From NCBI GenBank assembly GCA_019359315.1, contig JAHHHO010000005.1, positions 93,738 to 157,737 of the forward strand: a stretch of DNA of 64,000 bases. Reading direction: 5' to 3'. The translations under genes were made by a program, and so were the position numbers. This document shows positions 46,100-55,284 of the stretch, piece after piece. The notes below the pieces were generated by a model. That model saw nothing but the letters and a program-made list of their open reading frames with translations, was not told where the DNA came from and did not search any database. How positions within the stretch are numbered: position 1 is the stretch's first letter; every line of letters starts with the position of its first letter. This stretch comes from Myxacorys californica WJT36-NPBG1 (GTDB taxonomy: Bacteria; Cyanobacteriota; Cyanobacteriia; Leptolyngbyales; Leptolyngbyaceae).

Positions 46100-47197
46100 A
46101 TGTCTAACCAAGCCTCTGAGCGTCTTAAGCAAAATGCTCAAAGAATCATGCAGATGTGGGAAGAGCGGGCACGTGATGAAGTCGGTGCATCAATGCATCA
46201 GTCCTCTCTTGTCTTGCAAGATTCGCTACCTCTGTACTTAGGCCAACTGGCAGATGAACTTTCAAACAAGATTAACAGGACATCTGCCCGAATCGCAGCC
46301 GACGAGGTAGAAAGCAGGCGAATTGGCAAGCTGCATGGGCATGAACGGGCGGGGTATGCGGACTACTCCATGAATCAACTCATTTTTGAGTATCACATCC
46401 TCCGTCAAGTCATCTTTCAAGTTTTAGAGGAAGAAGCACCTTTGGAAGTGCAGGATCGAGACATTATTATCGGCTCCATTGAGCAAGCCGTTAATGACGC
46501 TGCCACTCAGTTCTCCCGAACGCTGCAAGATATTCAAGAGCTACTTATGGTGACGATAACTCATGATCTCAGAAATCCCATTAATGTCATAAAAATGGGA
46601 ATTCAACTGACTCTGCGACGGCTTGAACGAGGAGATACTCACGCTGATGTGGCAACGAAGATGCTCAGTGCGGTCGATCGACTAGATTCGATGATTCAAA
46701 ATCTGCTCGATGCGAGCCGGCTGCGGACAGGGCAGAGCTTGAAGCTTAAATTTGAAGAATGCGATTTAGAGAAGCTAGTCCAGGACGTAGTGGAGGATTT
46801 GAGCTTCGCTTATGGAAAGCGGTTTGTCGTGGTTTCTGGTTCTGGTATCAAGAGTTATTGCAGCCATAAAGAAATACGGCGGGTGATTGAGAACTTAGCC
46901 ATTAATGCTGTGAAATATGGTGCGCCTGACACGCCGATTACACTTACGCTCCAGCAAACTTCAACGCAAGTCAGCCTAACTGTTCATAATGAAGGCGATC
47001 CGATTGCCCTAGACGCTCAATCAATCCTATTTCAACAATTTCGTCGAACCATCGCTGCTGAGGACCAGACGGGATGGGGATTAGGACTATTTTTAGCAAA
47101 GAGTATCATTGAGGCGCATCAAGGGACAATTACGATCGAAAGTGCGGAGGGCAAAGGGACAAGCTTTGTCATTAAGTTACCAAAAGCTCCTCTCTAA
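46100..47197 (+). CDS. Sensor histidine kinase with RsbRD-like N-terminal domain
   Basis: This cytoplasmic kinase has 365 residues from ATG 46100. The N-terminal ~170 residues are helical and resemble the RsbRD/globin-like sensor region (MWEERARDEV, ISRIGKLHGHERAGYADY-type segment). The HisKA box is TITHDLRNPINVI, the N-box VIENLAINAVKYG and the G-box GWGLGLFLAKSIIEAHQG. There is no transmembrane segment and no receiver domain, and no response regulator gene lies next to it, so it is an orphan kinase. Confidence 0.85.
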   Translation: MSNQASERLKQNAQRIMQMWEERARDEVGASMHQSSLVLQDSLPLYLGQLADELSNKINRTSARIAADEVESRRIGKLHGHERAGYADYSMNQLIFEYHILRQVIFQVLEEEAPLEVQDRDIIIGSIEQAVNDAATQFSRTLQDIQELLMVTITHDLRNPINVIKMGIQLTLRRLERGDTHADVATKMLSAVDRLDSMIQNLLDASRLRTGQSLKLKFEECDLEKLVQDVVEDLSFAYGKRFVVVSGSGIKSYCSHKEIRRVIENLAINAVKYGAPDTPITLTLQQTSTQVSLTVHNEGDPIALDAQSILFQQFRRTIAAEDQTGWGLGLFLAKSIIEAHQGTITIESAEGKGTSFVIKLPKAPL

Positions 47198-47299
47198 GTT
47201 GGCTTAGTTGCCAATAGATTGAGTCTCTCCTTATAGGCAAGTGAGGTCTACGGAGTAAAGTCTTCTATCACCCTGTGGTAGTACAGACCTGTCTTAACC

Positions 47300-47473
47300 T
47301 CAATCCTCGTCCTTATCTAGCTGAGGAAACTGCTCAAATACTTTAGTGATGAGCATGTAGAGTTCATCCAAAATCTCCTCCGCTCCTGCTTCATCCACCT
47401 CAGCTAACAGTTGTTCAACCCCGTTGCTGTATTGCTCAAGGCGATCGGATTGCTGACGGTTAAGAGAAGACAT
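47300..47473 (-). CDS. Small acidic hypothetical protein (57 residues)
   Basis: ATG at 47473, TGA at 47300. The product starts MSSLNRQQSDRLEQY and continues with acidic helices (LLAEVDEAGAEEILDELYML). The composition is clearly protein-like and no stop interrupts. It lies 55 bases after the next gene on the same strand. Function unknown. Confidence 0.55.
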   Translation of the reverse strand: MSSLNRQQSDRLEQYSNGVEQLLAEVDEAGAEEILDELYMLITKVFEQFPQLDKDED

Positions 47474-47528
47474 AGCAATTATTGTTTCCTGAGGGTGCTA
47501 GCCGTTCATTGTAGTGTTTCTTCCACCC

Positions 47529-47915
47529 TTACCCAAAGGATTCCGCCAACGCTGCTTTCGTTCGAGCCACCGAAAGGCGAATTCGCTCTACCTGGGACTC
47601 GTAAGCTGCCTTCTGTTCCGGCGACCCATCACTAGGACTCGCTCTCAAAATCTGTTCATAGTAGCGAAAAATTTGAAACGCATAACTGGCGATCGCCACC
47701 TGCTCCTGAGACAGAGACGTGATGCGATCGACCAGTTCTGCACAGGTTGCCGAATGAGGCAGTAGAAAAACATCGGCATACAGGGGTGGAAGCCCATGCG
47801 ATCGTGTTTTCAACTCCTCCAATAGCGCGATCGCCTCTTGGGATAGCTCTCCATCAAAATCAGCCAGAGCATTGAGTAAGGCTAAGAGCAAGAACTTTGA
47901 CCGTTTCTGCTTCAA
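47529..47915 (-). CDS. Hypothetical protein, partly duplicated downstream
   Basis: This 128-residue helical protein starts at a TTG (47915) with no better start visible. It has an N-terminal LLLALLNALADFDGELS and a central GLPPLYADVFLLPHSATCAEL. A 137-bp piece of it (47689-47825) is repeated at 49770-49906, and part of its upstream region at 49907-49979. No named domain. Confidence 0.55.
   Translation of the reverse strand: MKQKRSKFLLLALLNALADFDGELSQEAIALLEELKTRSHGLPPLYADVFLLPHSATCAELVDRITSLSQEQVAIASYAFQIFRYYEQILRASPSDGSPEQKAAYESQVERIRLSVARTKAALAESFG
47689..47825. repeat. Direct repeat copy A1 flanking the FAD oxidase gene
   Basis: The 137-base segment is repeated at 49770-49906 in the same orientation with a few substitutions. 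A second, shorter repeat (47946 to about 48019) is repeated directly after it at 49907-49979. Confidence 0.88.
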
Positions 47916-48214
47916 TGTGAACCCGTATCGTAGTAATCAACTTCTTCAAAATTCTAGCAAGACCCAAACCCGCAATTTTTCTTTCGAGTGCATTCCTAAA
48001 GCCTAACTTGGGCTTATGAGAACCGCCAGATTGGGTTGCTTCGACGAGGACTTGTCTCAATGGAACTATACTGCCAAACCTCAAAATTGCCCTTTATTTA
48101 ATTCATGATCCTTAGAGTTGTCCTCATTCCTTACGAGTGGGCAGAAGAAGAAGCGCCACATGCTCCCCGTGCAGCATGAGTTGTCAGGAGTATCCATCAA
48201 TCAAGCCACCTCTG

Positions 48215-49846
48215 ATGATCTTCATGTCACGTCAACTTCTTCGTCCAATTCGCTTTCAAATTAAAATTATCCTATCCATTCTGCTAGCCGGGATTACGAT
48301 TCTTTCAAGCATTGCAGCTCGACCTGTCCTGCATTTGGTACAAACTGCTCAGAATGACCAAGATGAAAGAGTTCCCTTGCCCTCAGACTTCGTCGATGAT
48401 GCCAGCCGACTGAATCAAACCCGCATGATGATGGTCAAGATTTCGAGCGATTCTGCGATCGCAAAATTGCAACTACGACAGGCGTTGAAGGATGCAAAAT
48501 CGCAAGGCAAGAAGGTAATGACTTCTGGTTCACGTCACACCATGGGCGGTCAAACGATTTATTCCAATGGCATCGCACTGGATATGACCGAGTTCAATCA
48601 AATGCGATTGAATCCGACCACCGGAATTCTAACGGTGCAGTCTGGCGCAACTTGGGCAGCCGTCATTCCTTACTTGAATCAACACGGCTTCTCGGTTACC
48701 GTGATGCAGTCGAACAATGATTTCTCGATCGGCGGCACCATGAGCGCCAATGCGCATGGATGGCAGCACGATCATCCCCCGTTTGCTAGCACCGTTGAAA
48801 GTTTCCAGTTAATGCTGGCAGATGGCACAGTCGTTCATTGCTCTAGGCAAGAAAACGCAGAACTCTTTTCTCTTGTCTTAGGTGGCTATGGACTCTTTGG
48901 CATTGTGCTTGAGGTCAATCTCAAAGTGGTGCCAAATCAATCGTATATCGCACACCGTACGGTTATTCCGAGCCGAGTTTATGTCGAGACATATCGCAGC
49001 AAGGTTCCGACTCAAACCGGAATGGCGTATGGAAGGTTGTCAATCGCCCCCGAAAACTTTTTACAAGAAGCGATTTTGACGGTTTACGATTCGGTTCCGA
49101 CTGCACCCCAAGCATCCCTCACAACTTCCTCAGAACCGGGACTTTCCCGTACTGTGTTTCGCGGCAGCGTGGGCAGTGACTATGGAAAGTCGCTGCGCTG
49201 GCAACTGGAGAAAATGAGCGGTGGAGAAGCCGGGACAGAAGTTTCTCGCAATCAAATCCTCAACCGTCCGTCTACACTGTTCGAGAATCATCAGCAGGCA
49301 AAGACAGAGATCCTACACGAGTATTTCATTCCACCAGAATCGCTAGAGCAATTTCTAGAGCAGTGTCGTCAGATTATTCCGGCATGCCAAGCTGATTTGC
49401 TGAATGTGACGATTCGGAATGTGCATCCTGATTCCGATAGCTTTTTGCGCTACGCCGATCGAGAAGTGTTTGGGCTAGTAATGCTATTTCATCAAGCTCG
49501 GACTCCAGCCGAAGATGCGAAAATGCAAGCGATGACTCAAGAACTGATTGAGGCAGCACTGGCAGTTGGAGGACGCTACTATCTACCGTATCGACTTCAT
49601 GCGACACCTGAGCAGTTTGATCGTGCTTATCCGCAAGGGCGAGAGTTTTTCCAATTCAAACGCAAGTATGATCCTCATCAACTGTTTCAAAATCAGTTCT
49701 ATCTCAAGTACGGGTCGCCTCAAGCTCGCAGTTCGAGTGTGATCAAACCGACCAGCACAACTAAGCCAAGCGATCGCCACCTGCTCCTGCGACAGAGACG
49801 TGATGCGATCGACCAGTTCTGCACAAGTTGCCGAATGAGGCAGTAG
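48215..49846 (+). CDS. FAD-linked oxidase with N-terminal membrane anchor and chimeric C-terminus
   Basis: From the ATG at 48215 (or 48224) the protein begins with a signal-anchor (FQIKIILSILLAGITILSSI). A PCMH-type FAD-binding domain follows: SGSRHTMGGQTIYSNGIALD, LTVQSGATW, NDFSIGGTMSANAHGW. The rest is a substrate domain ending in a typical YDPHQLFQNQFYLKYG. The last 24 residues (DRHLLLRQRRDAIDQF...) are not part of the family: they are read from the antisense of the duplicated hypothetical gene fragment. The enzyme probably oxidises an alcohol or sugar outside the membrane. Confidence 0.8.
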   Translation: MIFMSRQLLRPIRFQIKIILSILLAGITILSSIAARPVLHLVQTAQNDQDERVPLPSDFVDDASRLNQTRMMMVKISSDSAIAKLQLRQALKDAKSQGKKVMTSGSRHTMGGQTIYSNGIALDMTEFNQMRLNPTTGILTVQSGATWAAVIPYLNQHGFSVTVMQSNNDFSIGGTMSANAHGWQHDHPPFASTVESFQLMLADGTVVHCSRQENAELFSLVLGGYGLFGIVLEVNLKVVPNQSYIAHRTVIPSRVYVETYRSKVPTQTGMAYGRLSIAPENFLQEAILTVYDSVPTAPQASLTTSSEPGLSRTVFRGSVGSDYGKSLRWQLEKMSGGEAGTEVSRNQILNRPSTLFENHQQAKTEILHEYFIPPESLEQFLEQCRQIIPACQADLLNVTIRNVHPDSDSFLRYADREVFGLVMLFHQARTPAEDAKMQAMTQELIEAALAVGGRYYLPYRLHATPEQFDRAYPQGREFFQFKRKYDPHQLFQNQFYLKYGSPQARSSSVIKPTSTTKPSDRHLLLRQRRDAIDQFCTSCRMRQ

Positions 49847-49979
49847 AAAAACATCGGCATACAGGGGCGGAAGCCCATGCGATCGAGTTTTCAACTCCTC
49901 CAATAGTCAAAATTCTAGCAAGACCAAAACCGCGATTTTTCTTTCGAGTGCATTCCTAAAGCGTAATTTGGGCTATGAG
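49770..49979 (-). pseudogene. Truncated copy of the hypothetical gene at 47529-47915
   Basis: On the minus strand 49906-49770 encodes EELKTRSHGLPPLYADVFLL and the following ~25 residues of that gene. The 120 bases that lie between the two repeat parts at the original locus are missing here. The plus strand of this fragment forms the tail of the FAD oxidase. Confidence 0.8.
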
Positions 49980-50046
49980 TCATGCGTACTAATCAAGACT
50001 TTCGGCGTGTGAGATTGCGTCATCGCCTGTAGAGGGAATTTTAGTA

Positions 50047-50075
50047 AAAGCCCTTTCTGGAAACGGAAGGGCTTT
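50047..50075. terminator. Hairpin before the unknown cluster
   Basis: AAAGCCCTT pairs with AAGGGCTTT, extended by two further pairs, with a 7-base loop. On the minus strand it is followed by TTTTA. Confidence 0.5.
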
Positions 50076-50100
50076 GATATCTAATGTTGCTAGGATTCCC

Positions 50101-50415
50101 ATGTCTACCGTCATTAATCTGTTGCATTTGCTTCTCCTCCTTTGGTCGGTCGGATGGCTCAAAACGTTCCTTGCCATCTGCCTCGTTCTGATTGGATTAC
50201 TCTTTCTCTACTGCCTACTCGCCGCCATTTTCTTTCCGACACATTCAACAGCTCATGGTGACGAGCACTCAGAACTGGTGAGGTTATGCGGTAATACTAA
50301 GACAGCCAATCGGCTGATCAAGCATATTCAGTCACAACACCCCAAAAAATCACTGAAGTGGTGTTGCGACAAAGCGCTTTGGGATTTGCAGCGCGATCGG
50401 CGTCGAGGCTTGTGA
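50101..50415 (+). CDS. Small membrane protein
   Basis: 104 residues from ATG 50101: two closely spaced hydrophobic segments (NLLHLLLLLWSVGWLKTFLA and VLIGLLFLYCLLAAIFF) are followed by a basic soluble tail (NTKTANRLIKHIQSQHPKKS, WDLQRDRRRGL). No named family. It is the first gene of an accessory cluster with no recognised products. Confidence 0.6.
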   Translation: MSTVINLLHLLLLLWSVGWLKTFLAICLVLIGLLFLYCLLAAIFFPTHSTAHGDEHSELVRLCGNTKTANRLIKHIQSQHPKKSLKWCCDKALWDLQRDRRRGL

Positions 50416-50489
50416 GGGCTCAATCAGGTGATCCAATTTTTCAGTGTGCGGCTACTCTTGATACATCTGTTTACCAGTAGCTACCGAAA

Positions 50490-50852
50490 ATGACCCAACC
50501 CGTGATCACGTCCTACTTTGGCTCGACAGCAACGGTGATTGATTCAACCCAATCGATCACAGCTTCCCCCACGGCCCCAGTTCTAATAATTCCGTTCGAT
50601 GCCCTCGCCAGCGCTGGCCTAGATGATGCAGCCAGTATGAGCGATCCAGATAAGGTGTTTGGGGCCATTCTCAAACTGGCCCGTGTCTTCACTCAGGCTG
50701 ACACCGATGAAGAGAGTGGGATCGAAGTGGGAACCCCACGAAAAACCTTTGTGACCCGTGGCAACACTCAGAAGATAGGCCACGACTACAGTGTGACTGT
50801 TTACACAGCCGACACAACGCCCGCAGAATTTGACCCTGATAGTGTGGTCTAG
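50490..50852 (+). CDS. Hypothetical protein of the 50-53 kb cluster
   Basis: This 120-residue soluble protein starts with a Thr/Ser/Ala-rich stretch (STATVIDSTQSITASPTAP) and has a beta-type C-terminus (TQKIGHDYSVTVYTAD). It ends two bases before the ATG of the next gene, indicating co-translation. No domain recognised. The low-complexity, beta-rich look is compatible with a structural or surface protein, but that is a guess. Confidence 0.6.
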   Translation: MTQPVITSYFGSTATVIDSTQSITASPTAPVLIIPFDALASAGLDDAASMSDPDKVFGAILKLARVFTQADTDEESGIEVGTPRKTFVTRGNTQKIGHDYSVTVYTADTTPAEFDPDSVV

Positions 50853-50854
50853 GC

Positions 50855-51583
50855 ATGGCAAAACAGCTAGTCTATCAAGGTTGCCAGGGACAAGACGCGG
50901 CCCTGGTGACGTGGACTTCTCAAAATTTCGAGCTGCCGAACACCTACAAGACCATCTTCACCCCGATCAAAGTGTTCATCGCCCAGCCTGAGCAGGGGGG
51001 CGAGCTCAGCAGATACAACTATTACAGCTTTTTCTATCGCTATCGAATTAAGGAATACAACCAAGCGGTAGGGGGGCCAAATACAGAGTGGAGAGACACG
51101 GATGGTGACGGAAACCCGCTAATTGGTGAGCTTTTAGCTTACGGTGCGCCCACGGCCCCCTATCTCAAATTGCAGGGAACCGATCCTAACGGCATCACCT
51201 CTTACATGTGGACAACACTTGTGAGAGGTGTCACCTATGGGCAAACCTACGACGAAGTGACAGAGCAGTGGATACCGTATGAGGAGAACTACGACGAAGA
51301 GATCGAATTTATTCAAAGCTATTCGCAGCCCATCTATAGCGGTCAAACTTACGGTGAAGTGGAAATATTAGAATCGTATGTGCTGGATGAGAACGGCAAT
51401 AGAATCAATTTAGGTGGAGAAGTAAACAATACTACATGGCAGTTAATAGTAGCAGAAATAGTAGCAGAAACATACGAAGAGGTATTTAAGCTTAGTTTTT
51501 CATCACAATCTCAAGGAATATTTGTAGACTGCGACCAATGCGCAAACAATTGTCTAAAGGTCACTAGTGACGATAAAAAGTGA
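50855..51583 (+). CDS. Hypothetical Tyr/acid-rich protein of the 50-53 kb cluster
   Basis: This acidic 242-residue protein is rich in Tyr (SRYNYYSFFYRYRIKEY, GQTYDEV, SGQTYGEVEILESYV) and predicted mainly beta, with a repeated GQTY-E-V motif near residues 130 and 170. The C-terminus has a Cys cluster (CDQCANNC). The last third is more A/T-rich than neighbouring chromosome, suggesting foreign origin. No family recognised. Confidence 0.6.
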   Translation: MAKQLVYQGCQGQDAALVTWTSQNFELPNTYKTIFTPIKVFIAQPEQGGELSRYNYYSFFYRYRIKEYNQAVGGPNTEWRDTDGDGNPLIGELLAYGAPTAPYLKLQGTDPNGITSYMWTTLVRGVTYGQTYDEVTEQWIPYEENYDEEIEFIQSYSQPIYSGQTYGEVEILESYVLDENGNRINLGGEVNNTTWQLIVAEIVAETYEEVFKLSFSSQSQGIFVDCDQCANNCLKVTSDDKK

Positions 51584-51635
51584 TTCACTTGTGTATGTAG
51601 AGATTGACACCTAAAGCGAATAGAGATAGAAATAC

Positions 51636-53010
51636 ATGTCGAATAACGGCTTAACGCTTCAAGAGTTAAGTGATAATATACGTCAGAGAATGACGGGTGA
51701 TTTTGAGGCAACTAAAAAAGCGTTTGAGAAAATATACAAGAAAAGTGGTGTAGGGGACAACCTAGACATAATCAGAAAAAATCTAGAAAATCAAATCAAG
51801 CCAGTTACAGATGTAGTCAACGATCAAAAGGTAAAGGAATTTGTTCAAAAACCAGACAGTTTCTTTAAGAAGTGGATTATCGAACCGATTACTAAAACGT
51901 TTGATAATTTGATTCTAAAACCAGTTGCAAAGTCGATCGATGAAATCGCCTTCAAACCACTGTCCAGGACGTTAAACGACGGGTTTAGAGCAGCAGATCG
52001 CGTGTTATCCGGTTGGCTTCGTCCCATCAACAAAGCTGTTGATTCTGCGGGGCAATACTTACGCAAAATTGTAGGGGATTTGAGAGGCTTAGAGCGTACC
52101 GCTTCTCGAACGTTGGGCAGTGTCGCAGACACCTCTAGAAGTGTTGGCAAAATGGCAGAGGATGTCATCCCAGCCGTTCGTGTTTTGGGCAAAATTTCAG
52201 GAACGCTTCTGAAGGTGCTACCGATCATCGGCCTGGTGTTCGATATGCTTTCAGCGAACGAGATATTTAAGACGATTGAGGCCCAAAAGACGCAGCTTAT
52301 AGCCTTGAATCAGCAGGGGAGAGACAGCAAAGCGGCCTATGATTTGATGAAAATTCAGAATGATAGACTCGCCGTTCTAGCACGCGAGCAAACCGCAATT
52401 AAAGAAACGTTACGATGATTCAACTACACAGAATTAGATTTGAGACTAGATCGCATTGAAGGGCAGCTCCGCAATCTCGGATCTGGTAGCCAGAATGGGC
52501 AGAAAGTAGACCTTTCTCCCTTAGACGGCAAGCTAGGGGTGATTCAAAGCCAACTTGATAAGCTCAGCACTTCAAGCGGTCAGAAGGTCGATCTAAGCCC
52601 AATTCAGGGGCAATTGACCGACCTTAAAGCATCTGTGGCTCGAATCCCTACGACGGCTGGGAAAGTTGATTTAAGGCCAATTCAGGGGCAATTGACCAAC
52701 CTTAAGAGTTCCATTGCCAAGCTTCCCACCAGTGCCACGGGTCAGAAAGTAGATCTCTCCCCAATTCAAAGCCAACTGACCGACCTTAAGAGTTCTATTT
52801 CCAGACTTCCAACCGGTGCGCCAAAGGTAGACCTCTCCCCAATTCAGAGCCAACTGACCGACCTTAAAGCCTCGATCGCTTGAATTCCAACCACTCAGGC
52901 GGTCATTCCCAAACCTGACTTTTCATCTGTACTGCAAGCGATCAGCGCTGTCTCAACCCTACTACAGCCATTGGCAGGCATTCCGCCGACGCTCGCGAGG
53001 ATTGCGACTA
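51636..53010 (+). pseudogene. Long helical/coiled-coil protein gene broken by two TGA codons and IS5
   Basis: One continuous frame runs from ATG 51636 to the IS5 insertion at 53011, interrupted only by TGA at 52416-52418 and TGA at 52881-52883. Part 1 (260 residues) is amphipathic and helical, with repeated VAKSIDEIAFKPLSRTLND-type units and one hydrophobic stretch (LKVLPIIGLVFDMLSA). Part 2 contains five 26-28-residue repeats beginning KVDLSPIQ. In the repeats the second TGA replaces an Arg CGA (ASVARIPTT versus ASIA*IPTT). It resembles long structural or tail-fibre-like proteins, without a named domain. Confidence 0.65.
52503..52901 (+). repeat. Five imperfect 78-84-bp repeats encoding KVDLSPIQ units
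   Basis: Units begin near 52503, 52584, 52662, 52746 and 52824. Each encodes KVDLxPIQxQLTxLKxSIA and a short linker, giving a coiled-coil-like periodic protein. Confidence 0.8.
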
Positions 53011-53047
53011 GAGGGTGTTATGAACTTTGAGCTGACAGCTCAACAAA

Positions 53048-53605
53048 CTGTCTGAGCATCAGAAGCGCAAAGGCGACGAGATGAAAACCGACCAAAGTTT
53101 CTCCTAATCGCTCATAGTCTCTTGCCAGTCGCCTGAACCGCCCAGCTCAAGCAAAACTGCGCTCCACGACCCAGCGACGCGGCAGCAGCACAAATCCCTT
53201 CTTCGCTTCTGGCAGTTTCACCACTTGCAGTTGAATGCCCTGCGCCGTTGCATCTTGTGCTGCTTGTTCACCCGTATAACCCTGGTCTACAAAGGCTATT
53301 TCTACATTCTCGCCAGTGATGTCTTGCACCTGTTGCGCTAATTCTTGCACTTGAGCACGATCCTGCTCATTAGCGGGGGTGACCACTAGCCCTAACAGAT
53401 ACCCCAGTGTATCCACAGCAATATGAACCTTACTCCCTTTTTTACGTTTCCCGCCATCATATCCAGCCCGTCCTCCACTTTCAGGCGTCGATTGTAAGGT
53501 GCGACTATCGAGGATTACCGCAGTGGGCTGTTCACTTCGCCCTTCGGCAAGCCGCAACAACACTCTTAGGTCGTCCACGATTGCCTCACGCCTGCTCTCT
53601 ACCAA
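53048..53605 (-). pseudogene. IS5 transposase ORF B with premature TGA
   Basis: The DDE domain shows [30 protein letters not shown] and [16 protein letters not shown] at 53147-53149 stands where the related copy at 43.7 kb has Trp ([10 protein letters not shown]). Beyond it the frame continues in the family sequence ([20 protein letters not shown]) to a TAA near the left end, so one substitution inactivated it. Confidence 0.85.
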
Positions 53606-53820
53606 CGTTGCGCTTGCTGATACACGGCTGCCCAGGGCGGCAGGTCATGCGGCATGAGCCGCCATGCACTCCCGGAACGAGTGATCCAGCGCAGTCCGTT
53701 GAATACTTCGCACAAGCTGTGTTCTCGTTGCGGGGCGTCTTCGGTCATTAAGGTCAGATAGGGAGCGACAAATGCCCATTCCTCATCACTCACATCCGTC
53801 GGGTATGCTTTCCTTTCCAT
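53599..53820 (-). CDS. IS5 transposase ORF A
   Basis: The 73-residue N-terminal part ([40 protein letters not shown]) is typical of IS5/IS1031 DUF4096-type ORF A. It overlaps ORF B, and a -1 shift at the TGG-TAG junction would fuse them. Confidence 0.85.
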   Translation of the reverse strand: MERKAYPTDVSDEEWAFVAPYLTLMTEDAPQREHSLCEVFNGLRWITRSGSAWRLMPHDLPPWAAVYQQAQRW

Positions 53821-53862
53821 CCTCCCACTCTAGCGCATCCTAAAAGTGCATAACACTCTCTA

Positions 53863-54096
53863 GTGAGTATGGTTGCACTTGATCGAGAATAAAATAAACA
53901 TACTAAATTAGTATATAAATACGCCTCACTAGACTGGAAAATGCTATAGATAGCGGAGAAGATCGGTTGCATCCACTATAAAATTCGCTACCAGCTAACG
54001 CTGTTGCTTACAAGAATGAGTTATCTTTTTCTTAATTTTGATAGTATTTTCAACGTGATATTTCCAATACTGAAAGAGTAAATTGCTCAACCATAA
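53863..54096. other. A/T-rich intergenic region before the glycerate kinase gene
   Basis: About 235 bases, A/T-rich. Near 53923-53950 the sequence resembles the outer end of the IS630 remnant (CGCCTCACTAGA..G.AAAA). No gene seen. Confidence 0.35.
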
Positions 54097-55215
54097 ATGA
54101 ACATAGCGTTACTATTTCAACGATTAGCTGAAGGTATCAACATCGAGAATACGATTAGCGCTTTATATCATCCCGAAGTGATCGCAGCGCTAATCGATTT
54201 AGAATGGCAAAACCCATCCCGTGCCAATGCATTCAACATTAGTCCTGACACGGTTGAGGCCGCAATCATCCAACGACTGGAATTACTTCAATCAGTCTAT
54301 TTTGAATTTGTTCAGCTTTGTGAACATCTCAAACTGTCACCGCTTCCAATTGAGTCTCTTTGGAGCGTATGGCTTCCGTTGAGTCTTCAAATTGGCGATT
54401 GGCGATTCGCACAACACGCAACTCTGCTGGAACCCCAGCAATCTCGCCCACTAATTCAAGGATTTTTAGGAGGTCAAGGCGTTGGCAAAACCACTCTTAC
54501 AAAACTACTGACGCTAATTCTGCGTCACCTCGGTCATCAAACCATCAGTTTTTCACTCGATGATTTATATTTGCCTTACCGCGATCGCCTCCAACTCCAG
54601 CAGCACGATCCGCGCCTGATTCGTCGAGGACCGCCCGGAACCCATGATATTGAATTAGGGTTGCGCGTTCTACAACAGCTTCGGCAAAACCAGTTTCCGG
54701 TTGCGATTCCTCAGTTTGATAAGTCAGCGTTTAATGGAGCAGGCGATCGCACAGCGCCAATCCTTGTAACAGAAGCAGATATCGTCTTGTTTGAAGGCTG
54801 GTTTGTGGGTGTGCCACCAATTGATCCAAGTTCGTTTGAGGCTGCACCCGCGCCAATTGTGACAGCACGCGATCGCCAATTTGCGCGTGATATGAATGAA
54901 CAATTACGTGACTACTTACCGTTGTGGAATCTTTTAGACCGTCTGATTGTTCTTTATTCTCCAAACTATCAGTTAAGTAAACAGTGGCGCAAACACGCTG
55001 AACACAAGATGATCAATCAAGGCAAGGCTGGCATGATCGACTCTGAAATTGATGATTTTGTCGAGTATTTCTGGAAAGCATTGCATCCCCAACTGTTTCT
55101 TCAACCTTTGTTGAGAGATTCAGATCGCGTCAGCCTCATCCTTGAAATCAATCCCGATCATCAGCCAGGAGCGATCTACACTCCCTCGTTCAACAATTCT
55201 CTACGTTGTAAGTGA
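54097..55215 (+). CDS. Glycerate 3-kinase, P-loop (plant/cyanobacterial GLYK) type
   Basis: This P-loop kinase has 372 residues: Walker A is FLGGQGVGKTTLTKLL, followed by SLDDLYLPYRDRLQL, RRGPPGTHDIELGL, PQFDKSAFNGAGDR and ADIVLFEGWFVG, which together match the glycerate kinase that ends the photorespiratory pathway in plants and cyanobacteria. The product is 3-phosphoglycerate, returned to the Calvin cycle. The N-terminal ~100 residues are helical and less conserved. It is a chromosomal gene inside the accessory region. Confidence 0.87.
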   Translation: MNIALLFQRLAEGINIENTISALYHPEVIAALIDLEWQNPSRANAFNISPDTVEAAIIQRLELLQSVYFEFVQLCEHLKLSPLPIESLWSVWLPLSLQIGDWRFAQHATLLEPQQSRPLIQGFLGGQGVGKTTLTKLLTLILRHLGHQTISFSLDDLYLPYRDRLQLQQHDPRLIRRGPPGTHDIELGLRVLQQLRQNQFPVAIPQFDKSAFNGAGDRTAPILVTEADIVLFEGWFVGVPPIDPSSFEAAPAPIVTARDRQFARDMNEQLRDYLPLWNLLDRLIVLYSPNYQLSKQWRKHAEHKMINQGKAGMIDSEIDDFVEYFWKALHPQLFLQPLLRDSDRVSLILEINPDHQPGAIYTPSFNNSLRCK

Positions 55216-55284
55216 GGGCATGACCTAAATTCCGCATCATAAACCCTGTTAATCTGATGAGAAGCAGATCTATCAATAGAAGTA

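Larger units (their letters stand above)
53011..53860 (-). mobile_element. IS5-family (IS427-type) insertion sequence, 850 bp, inactivated
   Basis: The ends are GAGGGTGTTATGAACTTT (left) and AAAAGTGCATAACACTCTC (right), imperfect inverted repeats, flanked by TA on both sides (53009-53010 and 53861-53862). Two overlapping frames encode the transposase, as in IS427-type elements that use frameshifting. It inserted into the coiled-coil gene. Confidence 0.9.

Noticed and set aside
53923..53955. Sequence resembling the outer end of the IS630 remnant (CGCCTCACTAGA and A-run)
   Set aside because: The match is short and imperfect with no second end or target duplication; it may be chance, so no element was annotated.
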